Both the position numbers and the translations under genes were made by a program. DNA of 64,000 nucleotides, taken from positions 1,746,001 through 1,810,000 of the forward strand of contig NZ_CP067124.1 in NCBI RefSeq assembly GCF_028553725.1, in the 5' to 3' direction. Below are positions 8,564 through 17,277 of this stretch, piece after piece (the stretch's first letter is position 1; each line of letters opens with the position of its first letter). The stretch is from Paracoccus alcaliphilus (lineage in GTDB: Bacteria > Pseudomonadota > Alphaproteobacteria > Rhodobacterales > Rhodobacteraceae). The notes beneath the pieces are model-generated. The model was given only the letters and a program-made list of their open reading frames with translations. It did no database searches and was not told the DNA's origin.

Positions 8564-10168
8564 TTATTCCGCCGGCACGGCGATGGCCGTCGAATGGGCC
8601 TTGGGCTGCCTGGCGACGGTGGCCCACAGGTTCCAGGCCATGATGATCCCGCCGGTCAGGTACAGAACCCCGCCAAGGGCGCGCACGACGTTCATGGCGA
8701 ACTTGGCCTCGACCGTGTCGGCGAAGGCGTTGACCAGGAAGCCCTGGCTGTCCACTTCGCGCCACATCAGGCCCTCCATGATCCCCGACACCCACATCGA
8801 GGCGGCGTAGAGAACCAGCCCGATGGTCGCCAGCCAGAAGTGCCAGCTGACCAGCGGCAGGCTGTAGAGGCGTTCACGCCCCCACAGACGCGGCACCAGA
8901 TAGTAAAGCGCGCCGAAGGTAATCATCCCGTTCCAGCCAAGCGCGCCGGAATGGACGTGGCCGATGGTCCAGTCGGTATAATGCGACAGGCTGTTGACGG
9001 CCTTGATCGACATCATCGGCCCCTCGAAGGTCGCCATGCCATAGAAGCCGACGGCCACCACCATCATGCGGATGATCGGGTCGGTGCGCAGCTTGTCCCA
9101 GGCGCCCGACAGCGTCATCAGCCCGTTGATCATGCCGCCCCAGCTGGGCATCCACAGCATGATCGAGAACACCATCCCCAGCGTCGCCGCCCAGTCGGGC
9201 AGGGCGGTATAATGCAGGTGGTGCGGACCGGCCCAGATATAGAGGAAGATCAGCGCCCAGAAGTGGATGATCGACAGCTTGTAGCTATAGACCGGACGCT
9301 CGGCCTGTTTGGGGATGAAGTAATACATCATCCCCAGAAAACCCGCGGTCAGGAAGAAGCCGACGGCGTTGTGGCCATACCACCATTGCACCATCGCGTC
9401 CTGCACACCGGCAAAGACCTGCACCGACTTGCTGCCGAAGATGCTGACCGGGATCGACAGGTTGTTGACCACATGCAGCATCGCAATGGTGACGATGAAG
9501 GCCAGATAGAACCAGTTGGCCACATAGATGTGGGGTTCCTTGCGCTTGATGATCGTGCCCAGAAACACCGCCAGATAGGCCAGCCAGACCACGGTCAGCC
9601 ACCAGTCCACATACCATTCCGGTTCGGCATATTCCTTGGACTGCGTGGCACCGAGGATATAGCCCGAGGCCGCCAGCAGGATGAACAGGTTATAGCCCCA
9701 GAACACGAACCACGCCGTATTGCCGCCCCACAGACGCGCGGCCGAGGTGCGTTGGACGACATAGAAAGAGGTCGCGATCAGCGCATTGCCGCCAAAGGCA
9801 AAGATCACCGCGCTGGTATGCAGCGGGCGCAGCTTGCCGAAATTCAGATAGCCATGCGCCAGATCGCTGAAATTCAGCGCCGGAAAGGCCAGCTGAAAGG
9901 CGATGACGACGCCGACCAGAAAGCCCACGACGCCCCAGAATGTGGTGGCGATCACCCCGGCGCGGACCACGCCGTCCATATATTCGTTGGGGTTGGGCGG
10001 CGTCACCGGCTCGTCGATGGTGCGCAGCACCCAGATGAACATGCCCCCGGCGACGAACATCACCATCAGGGCATTGACCATATAGGCCAGATCATGTGCC
10101 AGGTTCGCGCCGATCGCAGCCATCAGCGCGACGCCTCCCAACAAAAACAGCTTGATGTAATTCCACAT
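8564..10168 (-). CDS. ccoN: cbb3-type cytochrome c oxidase catalytic subunit I
   Basis: 534 residues, about 12 transmembrane helices. Holds the haem b and haem b3/CuB centre that reduces O2 with high affinity. Conserved elements seen: [32 protein letters not shown], the paired histidines in [14 protein letters not shown], and [11 protein letters not shown]. First gene of ccoNOQP; ccoGHIS assembly genes do not follow and must be elsewhere. The upstream 209 nt shared with the divergent usp gene contain two FNR boxes. Confidence 0.96.
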   Translation of the reverse strand: MWNYIKLFLLGGVALMAAIGANLAHDLAYMVNALMVMFVAGGMFIWVLRTIDEPVTPPNPNEYMDGVVRAGVIATTFWGVVGFLVGVVIAFQLAFPALNFSDLAHGYLNFGKLRPLHTSAVIFAFGGNALIATSFYVVQRTSAARLWGGNTAWFVFWGYNLFILLAASGYILGATQSKEYAEPEWYVDWWLTVVWLAYLAVFLGTIIKRKEPHIYVANWFYLAFIVTIAMLHVVNNLSIPVSIFGSKSVQVFAGVQDAMVQWWYGHNAVGFFLTAGFLGMMYYFIPKQAERPVYSYKLSIIHFWALIFLYIWAGPHHLHYTALPDWAATLGMVFSIMLWMPSWGGMINGLMTLSGAWDKLRTDPIIRMMVVAVGFYGMATFEGPMMSIKAVNSLSHYTDWTIGHVHSGALGWNGMITFGALYYLVPRLWGRERLYSLPLVSWHFWLATIGLVLYAASMWVSGIMEGLMWREVDSQGFLVNAFADTVEAKFAMNVVRALGGVLYLTGGIIMAWNLWATVARQPKAHSTAIAVPAE

Positions 10169-10283
10169 GGTTCGCGTTGTTCCTTTGGCTGACCCCGTGC
10201 CAGCACGCCGCGAATCACGAATCGCGGGCGCTTGTCCGGGGCTTCCTGAGGGCAGGGAATAAGGCCGGGCGGATCACCGAACC

Positions 10284-10297
10284 TTGATCTGGGTCAA
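10284..10297. promoter_or_regulatory. FNR box, ccoN-proximal
   Basis: TTGATCTGGGTCAA matches the FNR/ANR consensus TTGAT-N4-ATCAA at 9 of 10 defined positions. Its centre is about 122 nt before the ccoN start, leaving room for a class II promoter (box at -41.5) and a leader of about 80 nt. An identical 14-mer occurs at 11993-12006. Confidence 0.8.
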
Positions 10298-10306
10298 CAT
10301 GCGGGT

Positions 10307-10320
10307 TTGACGCGGATCAA
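10307..10320. promoter_or_regulatory. FNR box, usp-proximal
   Basis: TTGACGCGGATCAA matches TTGAT-N4-ATCAA at 9 of 10 positions. Its centre is about 64 nt before the usp start, which suits activation of the plus-strand gene. The two boxes of this intergenic region are 23 nt apart centre to centre, about two helical turns. Confidence 0.75.
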
Positions 10321-10377
10321 TGTCGGCGCGATACTTTCAGGCATAGGCTGCCAGAAATGCCATCAACGGAGGCTGTC

Positions 10378-11217
10378 ATGGCGTATAAGACAATCCTGAC
10401 GATCGTGACCGACACGCGCGAATTGCAGCAGCTGGATGCCGCCGCCGACATGGCGATTCGCGAGGACGGGCACCTTGAGGTGCTGTGTCTGGGGATCAAC
10501 CCGATCGAGGCCGGATATTTCTTTCCGGGCGGCGCCCCCTATGCGTTTCAGGAAACCATCGCGCAGGCGATGGAGGACGCCCGGACACTGGAAACCGCCG
10601 TGCGCGAACGTCTGGGTTCCAGCACCGAACTGCGGTGGAGCATCGATTCGGCTGCTGTCCAGTCGGGCGGTCTGTCCTCGCTGATCGGGCTGCGGGCGCG
10701 GTTTTCCGATCTGACGGTGCTGCCGCGCCCCTATGGCACCGATGCCGGTGTTGCCGCCGAGGCCGTGACCGAGGCCGCGCTGTTCGAAGGCGGCTGCCCG
10801 GTTCTGGTGCTGGCTGACGGCACCTTGCCCGCCCATCCGCCGCGCCGGGTGCTGGTGGCATGGAACCAGTCGCTGGAGGCTCTGGCGGCGGTGCGTCGCG
10901 CGCTGCCCATGCTGAAGGCCGCGGGCGCGGTCGAGATCACGGTGATCGACCCGCGCCGCGCAGGTGCCGAACGTTCCGATCCGGGCGGGGCGCTGGCGCA
11001 GATGCTGATCCGGCACGGCGTCAAGGCCGAGATCGCGGTGCTGGCCCGGACCGAACCGACGATCAGCGAAGAGCTGAACCGCCGCGCCACGGAAATCGGC
11101 GCGGATCTGATCGTGATGGGTGCCTATGGCCATTCGCGGTTCCGCGAGGCGATCTTGGGCGGGGCGACCCGGAACATGCTGGAAAAGGCGCGGGTGCCGG
11201 TACTGATGGCGCGCTAG
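10378..11217 (+). CDS. Tandem universal stress protein (UspA-type)
   Basis: 279 residues from ATG 10378, preceded by GGAGG at 10368-10372; an upstream in-frame ATG at 10357 lacks a site. Two UspA domains (about 1-140 and 155-279). The second ends with the nucleotide-binding pattern G-x2-G-x9-G-x-T (GAYGHSRF through GGATRN), so ATP binding is likely there. It lies divergent to ccoNOQP beside an FNR box and next to fnrP, as in other Paracoccus, suggesting a low-oxygen stress role. Confidence 0.88.
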   Translation: MAYKTILTIVTDTRELQQLDAAADMAIREDGHLEVLCLGINPIEAGYFFPGGAPYAFQETIAQAMEDARTLETAVRERLGSSTELRWSIDSAAVQSGGLSSLIGLRARFSDLTVLPRPYGTDAGVAAEAVTEAALFEGGCPVLVLADGTLPAHPPRRVLVAWNQSLEALAAVRRALPMLKAAGAVEITVIDPRRAGAERSDPGGALAQMLIRHGVKAEIAVLARTEPTISEELNRRATEIGADLIVMGAYGHSRFREAILGGATRNMLEKARVPVLMAR

Positions 11218-11244
11218 GTGCCGGTTGCTGGTGCTGAACGGGTT

Positions 11245-12021
11245 TCAGGCCAGCAGCCCGCCATCGGCATCGTCGCCGGATTCGCCAACCAGCCGGGCAA
11301 AGTCATGCAGGATCACGCCGCGCTTGCCGTTCAGCGTGATCACGCCATCCTTTTTCAGCGCACTGACCTGGCGGCTGACGGTTTCCAGCGTCAGGCCCAG
11401 ATAATCGGCCATGGCATCGCGGGTCAGCGGCAACTCGATCTCCATTCGGCCACCGGGGCGGCTTTTGCGCAGGGCGGCCTCTCTGCGGGCGATGATGGTG
11501 ATGAACGAGGCGATCTTCTCGCGTGCGGTCTTGCGGCCCAGCAGCAGCATCCATTCACGCGCCGCGTCCAGCTCGTCCAGGGTCATTTCCAGCAGGCGAT
11601 GGGCGATATGCGGCATCGTGCGCATCAATTCGTCAAAGGGCTTGCGGCGGAAACAGCACAGCACGACCTTGCTGGTCGCCGAGGCGTTATAGGCGGCGTG
11701 GTCGCGTCCCGGACGGCCCAGAAAATCGCTTGGCAGCAGCAGCCCGACCATCTGGGTGCGCCCGTCCTCCAGCGTCTGGGTCAGCGTGGCGACGCCGATC
11801 ACGACCGACGCGACGAAATCCATCCGGTCGCCTTCCCAGACGATGGGCTGCCCGGGCTCAAAGCTGCGATAGAACTTCATCCCCTCCAGCAGCGACAACT
11901 CGTCCGATTCGCATTGCGCGCAAACCGCACGATAGCGAATAGGGCATTCCACACAGCGCATTTCGCCGTGGCGTCCCGTCTCGGAAGCGGGTTTGATCTG
12001 GGTCAAGGAATTCGCGCGCAT
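11245..12021 (-). CDS. fnrP: FNR-type oxygen-sensing transcription regulator
   Basis: 258 residues from ATG 12021, with GAGGCA just upstream; a later ATG at 11961 has no ribosome site. Crp/Fnr fold: cysteines C23-x2-C26-x7-C34-x2-C37 and a central C122-C123 supply ligands for an oxygen-labile [4Fe-4S] cluster; the C-terminal winged helix has the FNR-specific E-x2-SR motif (ETVSRQVSALKKDG). It activates micro-oxic genes such as ccoNOQP and hemN. Codons 6-10 of its own reading frame form an FNR box, which suggests autoregulation. Converges with usp; divergent from hemN with only 20 nt between starts. Confidence 0.93.
   Translation of the reverse strand: MRANSLTQIKPASETGRHGEMRCVECPIRYRAVCAQCESDELSLLEGMKFYRSFEPGQPIVWEGDRMDFVASVVIGVATLTQTLEDGRTQMVGLLLPSDFLGRPGRDHAAYNASATSKVVLCCFRRKPFDELMRTMPHIAHRLLEMTLDELDAAREWMLLLGRKTAREKIASFITIIARREAALRKSRPGGRMEIELPLTRDAMADYLGLTLETVSRQVSALKKDGVITLNGKRGVILHDFARLVGESGDDADGGLLA
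11993..12006. promoter_or_regulatory. FNR box inside the start of fnrP, upstream of hemN
   Basis: TTGATCTGGGTCAA, the same 14-mer as at 10284-10297. It lies 36 nt before the hemN ATG (centre at about -42) and within codons 6-10 of fnrP. For hemN it is at the class II FNR activation distance if transcription starts at or next to the ATG. For fnrP it would act as a downstream roadblock. Confidence 0.8.
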
Positions 12022-12041
12022 CTTGCCTCATACATAGCTGC

Positions 12042-13394
12042 ATGAGCACGATTTCGCAACTTCGCAGCCTGGGACTGTTTGACGCGCGTGTGCCGCGCTA
12101 TACCAGCTATCCTCCGGCCAATCATTTCACGGCTTCGGTCGCTGCCGATCAGGCCGCCGACTGGATCGGCATGATCCCCAAAGGGGCCGAAATCTCACTG
12201 TATCTGCATGTGCCCTTCTGTCGGCGCCTGTGCTGGTTTTGCGCCTGCCGGACGCAGGGAACGCAAAGCCTTGACCCGGTGCGCGCCTATGTCGAGACCT
12301 TGCTGGCCGAGATCCGCATGCTGCGCCAGCGGCTGCCGGGTGTCCGCCTGTCGCGGCTGCATTGGGGCGGGGGCACGCCGACGCTGCTGCCGCCCGATCT
12401 GATCGAGCGGCTGGCGGTCGCGGTTTTCGACGCCTTCCCGCTGATTCGCGATGGCGAATTCTCGGTCGAGATCGACCCTTCGGAAATCGACCCGGCGCGG
12501 ATGGCGGCGCTGGCGGCGGTGGGGATGAACCGGGCCTCGATCGGGGTGCAGGATTTCGACCCGCTGATCCAGCAGACCATCGGGCGGATGCAAAGCTTCG
12601 AGATCACCGCGCAGGCCGTGCAGATGATTCGGGATGCCGGGGTGGACAGCGTGAATGCCGACATCCTGTATGGGCTGCCGCATCAGGACCAGCGGCGAAT
12701 GTCGGAAACCGTGCAGAAGCTGCTGGCGCTGTCGCCCGACCGGGTGGCGCTTTACGGCTATGCTCATGTGCCGTGGATGTCCAAGCGGCAGGTGATGATT
12801 CCCGACGACACGCTGCCCGGCAACGAAGAGCGCCTGCATCTGTTCGAGACTGCCCGCGATCTGTTCCGCGCCGATGGCTATCTGGATATCGGCATCGACC
12901 ATTTTGCCCGTCATCGCGACCGGCTGGCACGGGCGCGGGATCGGGGCAGGCTGCGGCGGAACTTTCAGGGCTATACCGATGACCGCGCGGTTCACCTGAT
13001 CGGGTTGGGGGCCTCGTCGATCTCGCGCTTTCCGCAGGGCTATGCGCAGAATGCCCCGGCGACGGGCGCCTATACCGCCCGCATCCGCGCGGGGCAGCTG
13101 GCCACCACGCGCGGCCATGCCTTCACCGCCGAGGATCACTGGCGCGGCCGCATGATCGAGTCGTTGATGTGCGATTTCCGCATCTCTTCGGCCGAGATGA
13201 AGAAGGATTTCGGACTGGACGAGGCGCAGTTGCAGGCGACCTTTGCCCCGCTGGTGGCGCGTTTCGGTCAGGTGGTCGAATTGCGTCCCGACGGGCTGTT
13301 GATCCGCCCCGAGGCCCGCGCCCTGACCCGGCTGATTGCGCAGATGCTGGACGGGTACGAGGCCCCGTCGGGCGGCCACAGTCTGGCGATCTGA
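12042..13394 (+). CDS. hemN: Oxygen-independent coproporphyrinogen III dehydrogenase
   Basis: 450 residues. Radical-SAM enzyme that oxidatively decarboxylates coproporphyrinogen III to protoporphyrinogen IX without O2, supplying haem when oxygen is low. Cluster motif C60-x3-C64-x2-C67 plus C69 (PFCRRLCWFCACR), then LHWGGGTPTLL and GVQDFDP, as in true HemN. ATG 12042 is chosen because homology begins at once (LFDARVPRYTSYP); no Shine-Dalgarno precedes it, and the FNR box spacing suggests a leaderless mRNA. Adjacent to fnrP. Confidence 0.94.
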   Translation: MSTISQLRSLGLFDARVPRYTSYPPANHFTASVAADQAADWIGMIPKGAEISLYLHVPFCRRLCWFCACRTQGTQSLDPVRAYVETLLAEIRMLRQRLPGVRLSRLHWGGGTPTLLPPDLIERLAVAVFDAFPLIRDGEFSVEIDPSEIDPARMAALAAVGMNRASIGVQDFDPLIQQTIGRMQSFEITAQAVQMIRDAGVDSVNADILYGLPHQDQRRMSETVQKLLALSPDRVALYGYAHVPWMSKRQVMIPDDTLPGNEERLHLFETARDLFRADGYLDIGIDHFARHRDRLARARDRGRLRRNFQGYTDDRAVHLIGLGASSISRFPQGYAQNAPATGAYTARIRAGQLATTRGHAFTAEDHWRGRMIESLMCDFRISSAEMKKDFGLDEAQLQATFAPLVARFGQVVELRPDGLLIRPEARALTRLIAQMLDGYEAPSGGHSLAI

Positions 13395-13399
13395 CGGCG

Positions 13400-14329
13400 T
13401 CAGGCGTGGCTGTGATCGGGCAGGTTGTCGGCGCAGGCATTGGGTGGCTCGACCTCGACCGTGGCGTGGCTGATGCCGAAATCGCGTGACAGCATCCGCT
13501 TGGCGGCTCGGGTGACGGGCAGGTAATCCGGCCCCGGCACCACCAGATGCACCGACGCGGCCACGCGCTTTTCGTCGATCTGCCACAGATGCAGGTGATG
13601 GGCGCTGGCGACGCCCTCCAGATCGTTCAGCGCGTTCAGGATCGCGCCCGGATCGCTGCCCGGAGGCGCGGCCAGCATCAGCATCCGAAAGACCGGGCCG
13701 ATCTCCAGCGCGATATGCCACAGGATGACGGCGGAAATCCCCAGCGTCAGGATCGGGTCGGCAAGGTTCCAGCCAAAGGCCCAGATCAGCGCCCCGCCAA
13801 GGATCACCGCGACGGATACCCCGGCATCGGCCAGATTGTGCAGGAAGGCCGCGCGGATATTCACGCTGTCCTTCGATTGCCGCCAGACCAGCGCCGCCGT
13901 GGCCAGATCGATCACCAGCGCGAAGCCGGCCAGCGCCATGACCAGCCCGCCCGCGACCTGCGGCGGATCGGCTAGCCGCCCGATCGCCTCGACCGCCAGC
14001 CAGAGTGACACGGCGATCAGCGCCAGATAGTTGACGAAGGCCGCGACGATCTCGGCCCGGCCCCAGCCGAAACTCCATTCCGGCGTCGCCGCGCGGCGCG
14101 CCAGCCGACGCGCGCCAAAGGCCAGCACCAGCGCCAGCGCGTCAGAGAGGTTGTGGATCCCGTCTGCGATCAGCGCGGTGGATCCGGCGATCAGCCCGCC
14201 CACGATCTGCGCCACCGTCAGCGCCAGATTGACGGCGACCGCCCAGCCTATGGCGCTGTCACCGTCAAGGAAATGGTGGTGATGTCCATGCCCGTGCTTG
14301 TGGTTATGATGGTGGTGGGCATGTCCCAT
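13400..14329 (-). CDS. Cation diffusion facilitator (Zn/Co/Cd exporter)
   Basis: 309 residues from ATG 14329. N-terminal histidine-rich segment (GHAHHHHNHKHGHGHHHH), then six hydrophobic helices with the metal-site pairs H-x3-D (ADGIHNLSDALAL) and H-x3-D (FLHNLADAGVS), and a cytoplasmic metallochaperone-like C-terminal domain ending in a further D-H-S-H tail. ZitB/CzcD-like proton-coupled efflux, probably of zinc. The start overlaps the polA stop by one base (TGATG), so it is translationally coupled to polA. Confidence 0.92.
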   Translation of the reverse strand: MGHAHHHHNHKHGHGHHHHFLDGDSAIGWAVAVNLALTVAQIVGGLIAGSTALIADGIHNLSDALALVLAFGARRLARRAATPEWSFGWGRAEIVAAFVNYLALIAVSLWLAVEAIGRLADPPQVAGGLVMALAGFALVIDLATAALVWRQSKDSVNIRAAFLHNLADAGVSVAVILGGALIWAFGWNLADPILTLGISAVILWHIALEIGPVFRMLMLAAPPGSDPGAILNALNDLEGVASAHHLHLWQIDEKRVAASVHLVVPGPDYLPVTRAAKRMLSRDFGISHATVEVEPPNACADNLPDHSHA

Positions 14330-17130
14330 CAATGCGCCTCGGCCCAGTTCATGCCTTGGCCCGCATCCACCACCAGCGGCACGTTCAGCTTCACCGCAGG
14401 CTCTGCCGCGCCTTCCATGATCCGGCGGGCGGCGGCGATCAGGTCATCGACGGCGCTTTCCTCAACCTCGAAGACCAGTTCGTCATGGACCTGCAACAGC
14501 ATCCGCGCGGGCAGGTCGCGGATTGCGTCGGGCATGCGGATCATGGCGCGGCGGATGATGTCGGCGGCGGCACCCTGAATGGGGGCGTTGATGGCCGCCC
14601 GCCGCGCACCGCCCGCCGCGGGGCCGGACTGGTTGATGCCCGGCGTATTGATCCGCCGACCGAAGAGGGTGCGCACATGGCCATCCTGTTTCGCATCGGC
14701 CACTGTCTTGTCCATATAGGCGCGGATTTCGGGGAAACGCTGGAAATAGGTGTCGATGAAGGCCTGCGCCTCGGCGCGCGGGATGCGCAGGTTGCGCGAC
14801 AGCCCGAAGCCCGAGATGCCATAGATCACCCCGAAATTGATCGCCTTGGCGCGGCGGCGGATCATCGGATCCATGCCCTCGACCGGGACGCCGAACATCT
14901 GGCTGGCGGTCATGGCGTGAATGTCGATGCCGTCGAGGAAGGCCTGCTTCAGCGCCGGGATATCGGCGACATGGGCCAGAATACGCAGCTCGATCTGGCT
15001 GTAGTCCAGACTGACCAGCCGGTGGCCGGGGGTGGCAAGGAAGGCCTCGCGGATGCGGCGGCCCTCTTCGGTGCGCACGGGGATATTTTGCAGGTTGGGA
15101 TCGGTCGAGGCCAGACGCCCGGTCTGTGCCCCGGTGATGGAATAGCTGGTATGGACCCGGCCCGTATCGGGATCGACATGGGTTTGCAGCGCGTCGGTAT
15201 AGGTCGATTTCAGCTTGGATATCTGGCGCCAGTCAAGGATGCGGGCGGGCAGGTCATGGCCCTCGGCCGCCAGATCCTCCAGCACATCGGCGCTGGTCGA
15301 ATAGGCGCCGGTCTTGCCCTGCTTGCCGCCTGCAAGGCTCATCTTGTCGAACAGGATCTCGCCCAGTTGCTTGGGACTGCCGACGTTGAATTTCTCGCCC
15401 GCCAGTTCGTGGATCTCGTCCTCCAGCGCGGCCATCTTCTGCGCGAAGGCATTGGACATGCGCTTGAGCGTGTCGGTATCGACCTTGATCCCGGCCAGTT
15501 CCATATCGGCCAGAACCGGGATCATCGGGCGTTCCAGCAATTCATAGGCGGTGGTGACGCGCTGGTCGGACAGCATCGGGGTGAAATGGTCGTAAAGCCG
15601 CAGCGTGATTTCGGCATCCTCGGCGGCATAGGGCGCGGCCTTGTCGATGGCGACCCGATCGAAGGTGATCTGCGATTTGCCCGAACCGATCAGCTCCTTG
15701 ATGGGGATACATTTATGGCCCAGATAACGCTCGGCCAGTTCGTCCATGCCGTGATTGTGGCTGCCCGCGTTCAGTGCATAGGACATCAGCATCGTATCGG
15801 CCAGCGACGCCATGCGGATGCCGTGGCGGGCGAAGATCTTCCAGTCATATTTCAGGTTCTGGCCGATCTTGAGGATGGCGGGATCCTCCAGCACCGGTTT
15901 CAGCGCCGCCAGAACCTGATCCTGCGGCAACTGGCCCTCGACCAGCATGGCCTGACCGAACAGGTCGTCGCTGCCCGCGACATGGCCCACCGGGATATAG
16001 CAGGCCCGCCCCGGAACGACGGCCAGAGAGATGCCGACCAGCTTCGCCTGCATTTCGTCTAGGCTGGTTGTCTCGCAGTCGATGGCGACCTGTCCGGCCT
16101 CGGTGATGGCGGCGATCCAGTCACCCAGCGCGGCCATCTCGGTCACGGTCTGATAACCCGCATGGTCGATGGCAGGCAGTTCCGGCGCAGCAGGGGCGCT
16201 CGAGGGCGGGGCCGAGGTGACGGCGGGGGCCTCGGCGCCCAGACGTTCGGCCACCCGCGCGGTCAGGGTGCGGAACTCCATATCGGCCAGAAAGCCCAGC
16301 AGCGCGTCGGGGTCGGGGTCGCGGATTTCCAGATCCTGCAAGCTGCCTTCCAGCGGCGTGTCGCAGTCCAGCGTGACCAGCCGTTTCGAGATGCGGATCT
16401 GTTCGGCATGGTCGATCAGGGTCTGGCGGCGCTTGGGTTGCTTGATTTCGGACGCGCGTTCCAGCAGCGTTTCCAGATCGCCATATTCGTTGATCAGCTG
16501 CGCGGCGGTCTTGATGCCGATGCCCGGCGCGCCGGGGACGTTATCGACCGAATCGCCCGCCAGCGCCTGCACGTCGATCACCCGGTCGGGGCCGACGCCG
16601 AATTTCTCGGCGACCTCTTCGGGGCCGATCAGCTTGCCCTTGATCGGGTCCAGCATCCGCACGCCATCGCCGACCAGCTGCATCAGGTCCTTGTCGCTGC
16701 TGACAATGGTAACGCTGCCGCCCGCGTCGCGGGCCTGACAGGCAAGGGCGGCGATGATGTCATCGGCCTCATAGCCCTCGGTCTCGATGCAGGAGACGTT
16801 GAAGGCGCGGGTGGCGTCGCGCGTCAGGGGGAATTGCGGGCGCAGATCCTCGGGCGGTTCGGGGCGGTTGGCCTTGTAGGCGGGATAGATCTCGTTGCGG
16901 AAGGTTTTCGAGGAATGGTCGAAGATCACCGCCGCATGGGTCGGTGCGTCGCTGCCATGTTCGTCGGTGACATATTTCCACAGCATGTTGCAGAACCCGG
17001 CCACCGCGCCGACCGGCAGCCCGTCGGATTTGCGGGTCAGCGGCGGCAGCGCGTGATAGGCGCGGAAGATGAAGGCCGAGCCGTCGATCAGGTGGAGATG
17101 GCAGCCTTTGCCGAAGCTGGTCGGGGTCAT
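14329..17130 (-). CDS. polA: DNA polymerase I
   Basis: 933 residues, full length. Domains in order: 5'-3' exonuclease (1 to about 300, with VSSDKDLMQLV and a helix-hairpin-helix around VPGAPGIGIKTA), 3'-5' exonuclease (about 335-530, with the DxE site as AIDCETTSLDEMQ), and polymerase (rest, with motif A DYSQIELRILAH, motif B RRAKAINFGVIYG, motif C QVHDELVFE). Proofreading residues appear intact. recJ lies upstream on the same strand, 147 nt away with a repeat element between. Confidence 0.97.
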   Translation of the reverse strand: MTPTSFGKGCHLHLIDGSAFIFRAYHALPPLTRKSDGLPVGAVAGFCNMLWKYVTDEHGSDAPTHAAVIFDHSSKTFRNEIYPAYKANRPEPPEDLRPQFPLTRDATRAFNVSCIETEGYEADDIIAALACQARDAGGSVTIVSSDKDLMQLVGDGVRMLDPIKGKLIGPEEVAEKFGVGPDRVIDVQALAGDSVDNVPGAPGIGIKTAAQLINEYGDLETLLERASEIKQPKRRQTLIDHAEQIRISKRLVTLDCDTPLEGSLQDLEIRDPDPDALLGFLADMEFRTLTARVAERLGAEAPAVTSAPPSSAPAAPELPAIDHAGYQTVTEMAALGDWIAAITEAGQVAIDCETTSLDEMQAKLVGISLAVVPGRACYIPVGHVAGSDDLFGQAMLVEGQLPQDQVLAALKPVLEDPAILKIGQNLKYDWKIFARHGIRMASLADTMLMSYALNAGSHNHGMDELAERYLGHKCIPIKELIGSGKSQITFDRVAIDKAAPYAAEDAEITLRLYDHFTPMLSDQRVTTAYELLERPMIPVLADMELAGIKVDTDTLKRMSNAFAQKMAALEDEIHELAGEKFNVGSPKQLGEILFDKMSLAGGKQGKTGAYSTSADVLEDLAAEGHDLPARILDWRQISKLKSTYTDALQTHVDPDTGRVHTSYSITGAQTGRLASTDPNLQNIPVRTEEGRRIREAFLATPGHRLVSLDYSQIELRILAHVADIPALKQAFLDGIDIHAMTASQMFGVPVEGMDPMIRRRAKAINFGVIYGISGFGLSRNLRIPRAEAQAFIDTYFQRFPEIRAYMDKTVADAKQDGHVRTLFGRRINTPGINQSGPAAGGARRAAINAPIQGAAADIIRRAMIRMPDAIRDLPARMLLQVHDELVFEVEESAVDDLIAAARRIMEGAAEPAVKLNVPLVVDAGQGMNWAEAH

Positions 17131-17220
17131 GTCCGGGTCCTTTCACGCAGTCGCCCCGTTGTGGCAGAAAGCGGGGCCGGGGCAAAGGGGGGCGAGGCCG
17201 GGCTTTGCGTCCCGCGATGG

Positions 17221-17271
17221 CCGGGGGCTGTCTGCCCCCGGACCCCCGAGGATATTTGCGCACCAGAGATG
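17221..17271 (-). repeat. 3'-end repeat module, copy 1 (after recJ)
   Basis: Read on the minus strand, a conserved box (CATCTCTGGTGCGC, AAATATCC, TCGGGGG) starts 6 nt after the recJ stop and is followed by a GGGGGC/GCCCCC hairpin (stem CCGGGGGC 17221-17228 / GCCCCCGG 17234-17241 on plus). The same module, in sense orientation to the preceding gene, occurs at 29306, 32401 and 35161. Confidence 0.8.
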
Positions 17272-17277
17272 AGGCGG

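Noticed and set aside
7661..10192. An 843-codon open frame on the plus strand opposite ccoNOQP
   Set aside because: It is the antisense of four certain genes with haem motifs; its translation is His/Gln/Arg-rich low-complexity sequence typical of high-GC shadow frames.
12195..14078. A 627-codon minus-strand frame overlapping hemN and the CDF gene
   Set aside because: It covers parts of two well-supported genes, has no ribosome site and no family features.
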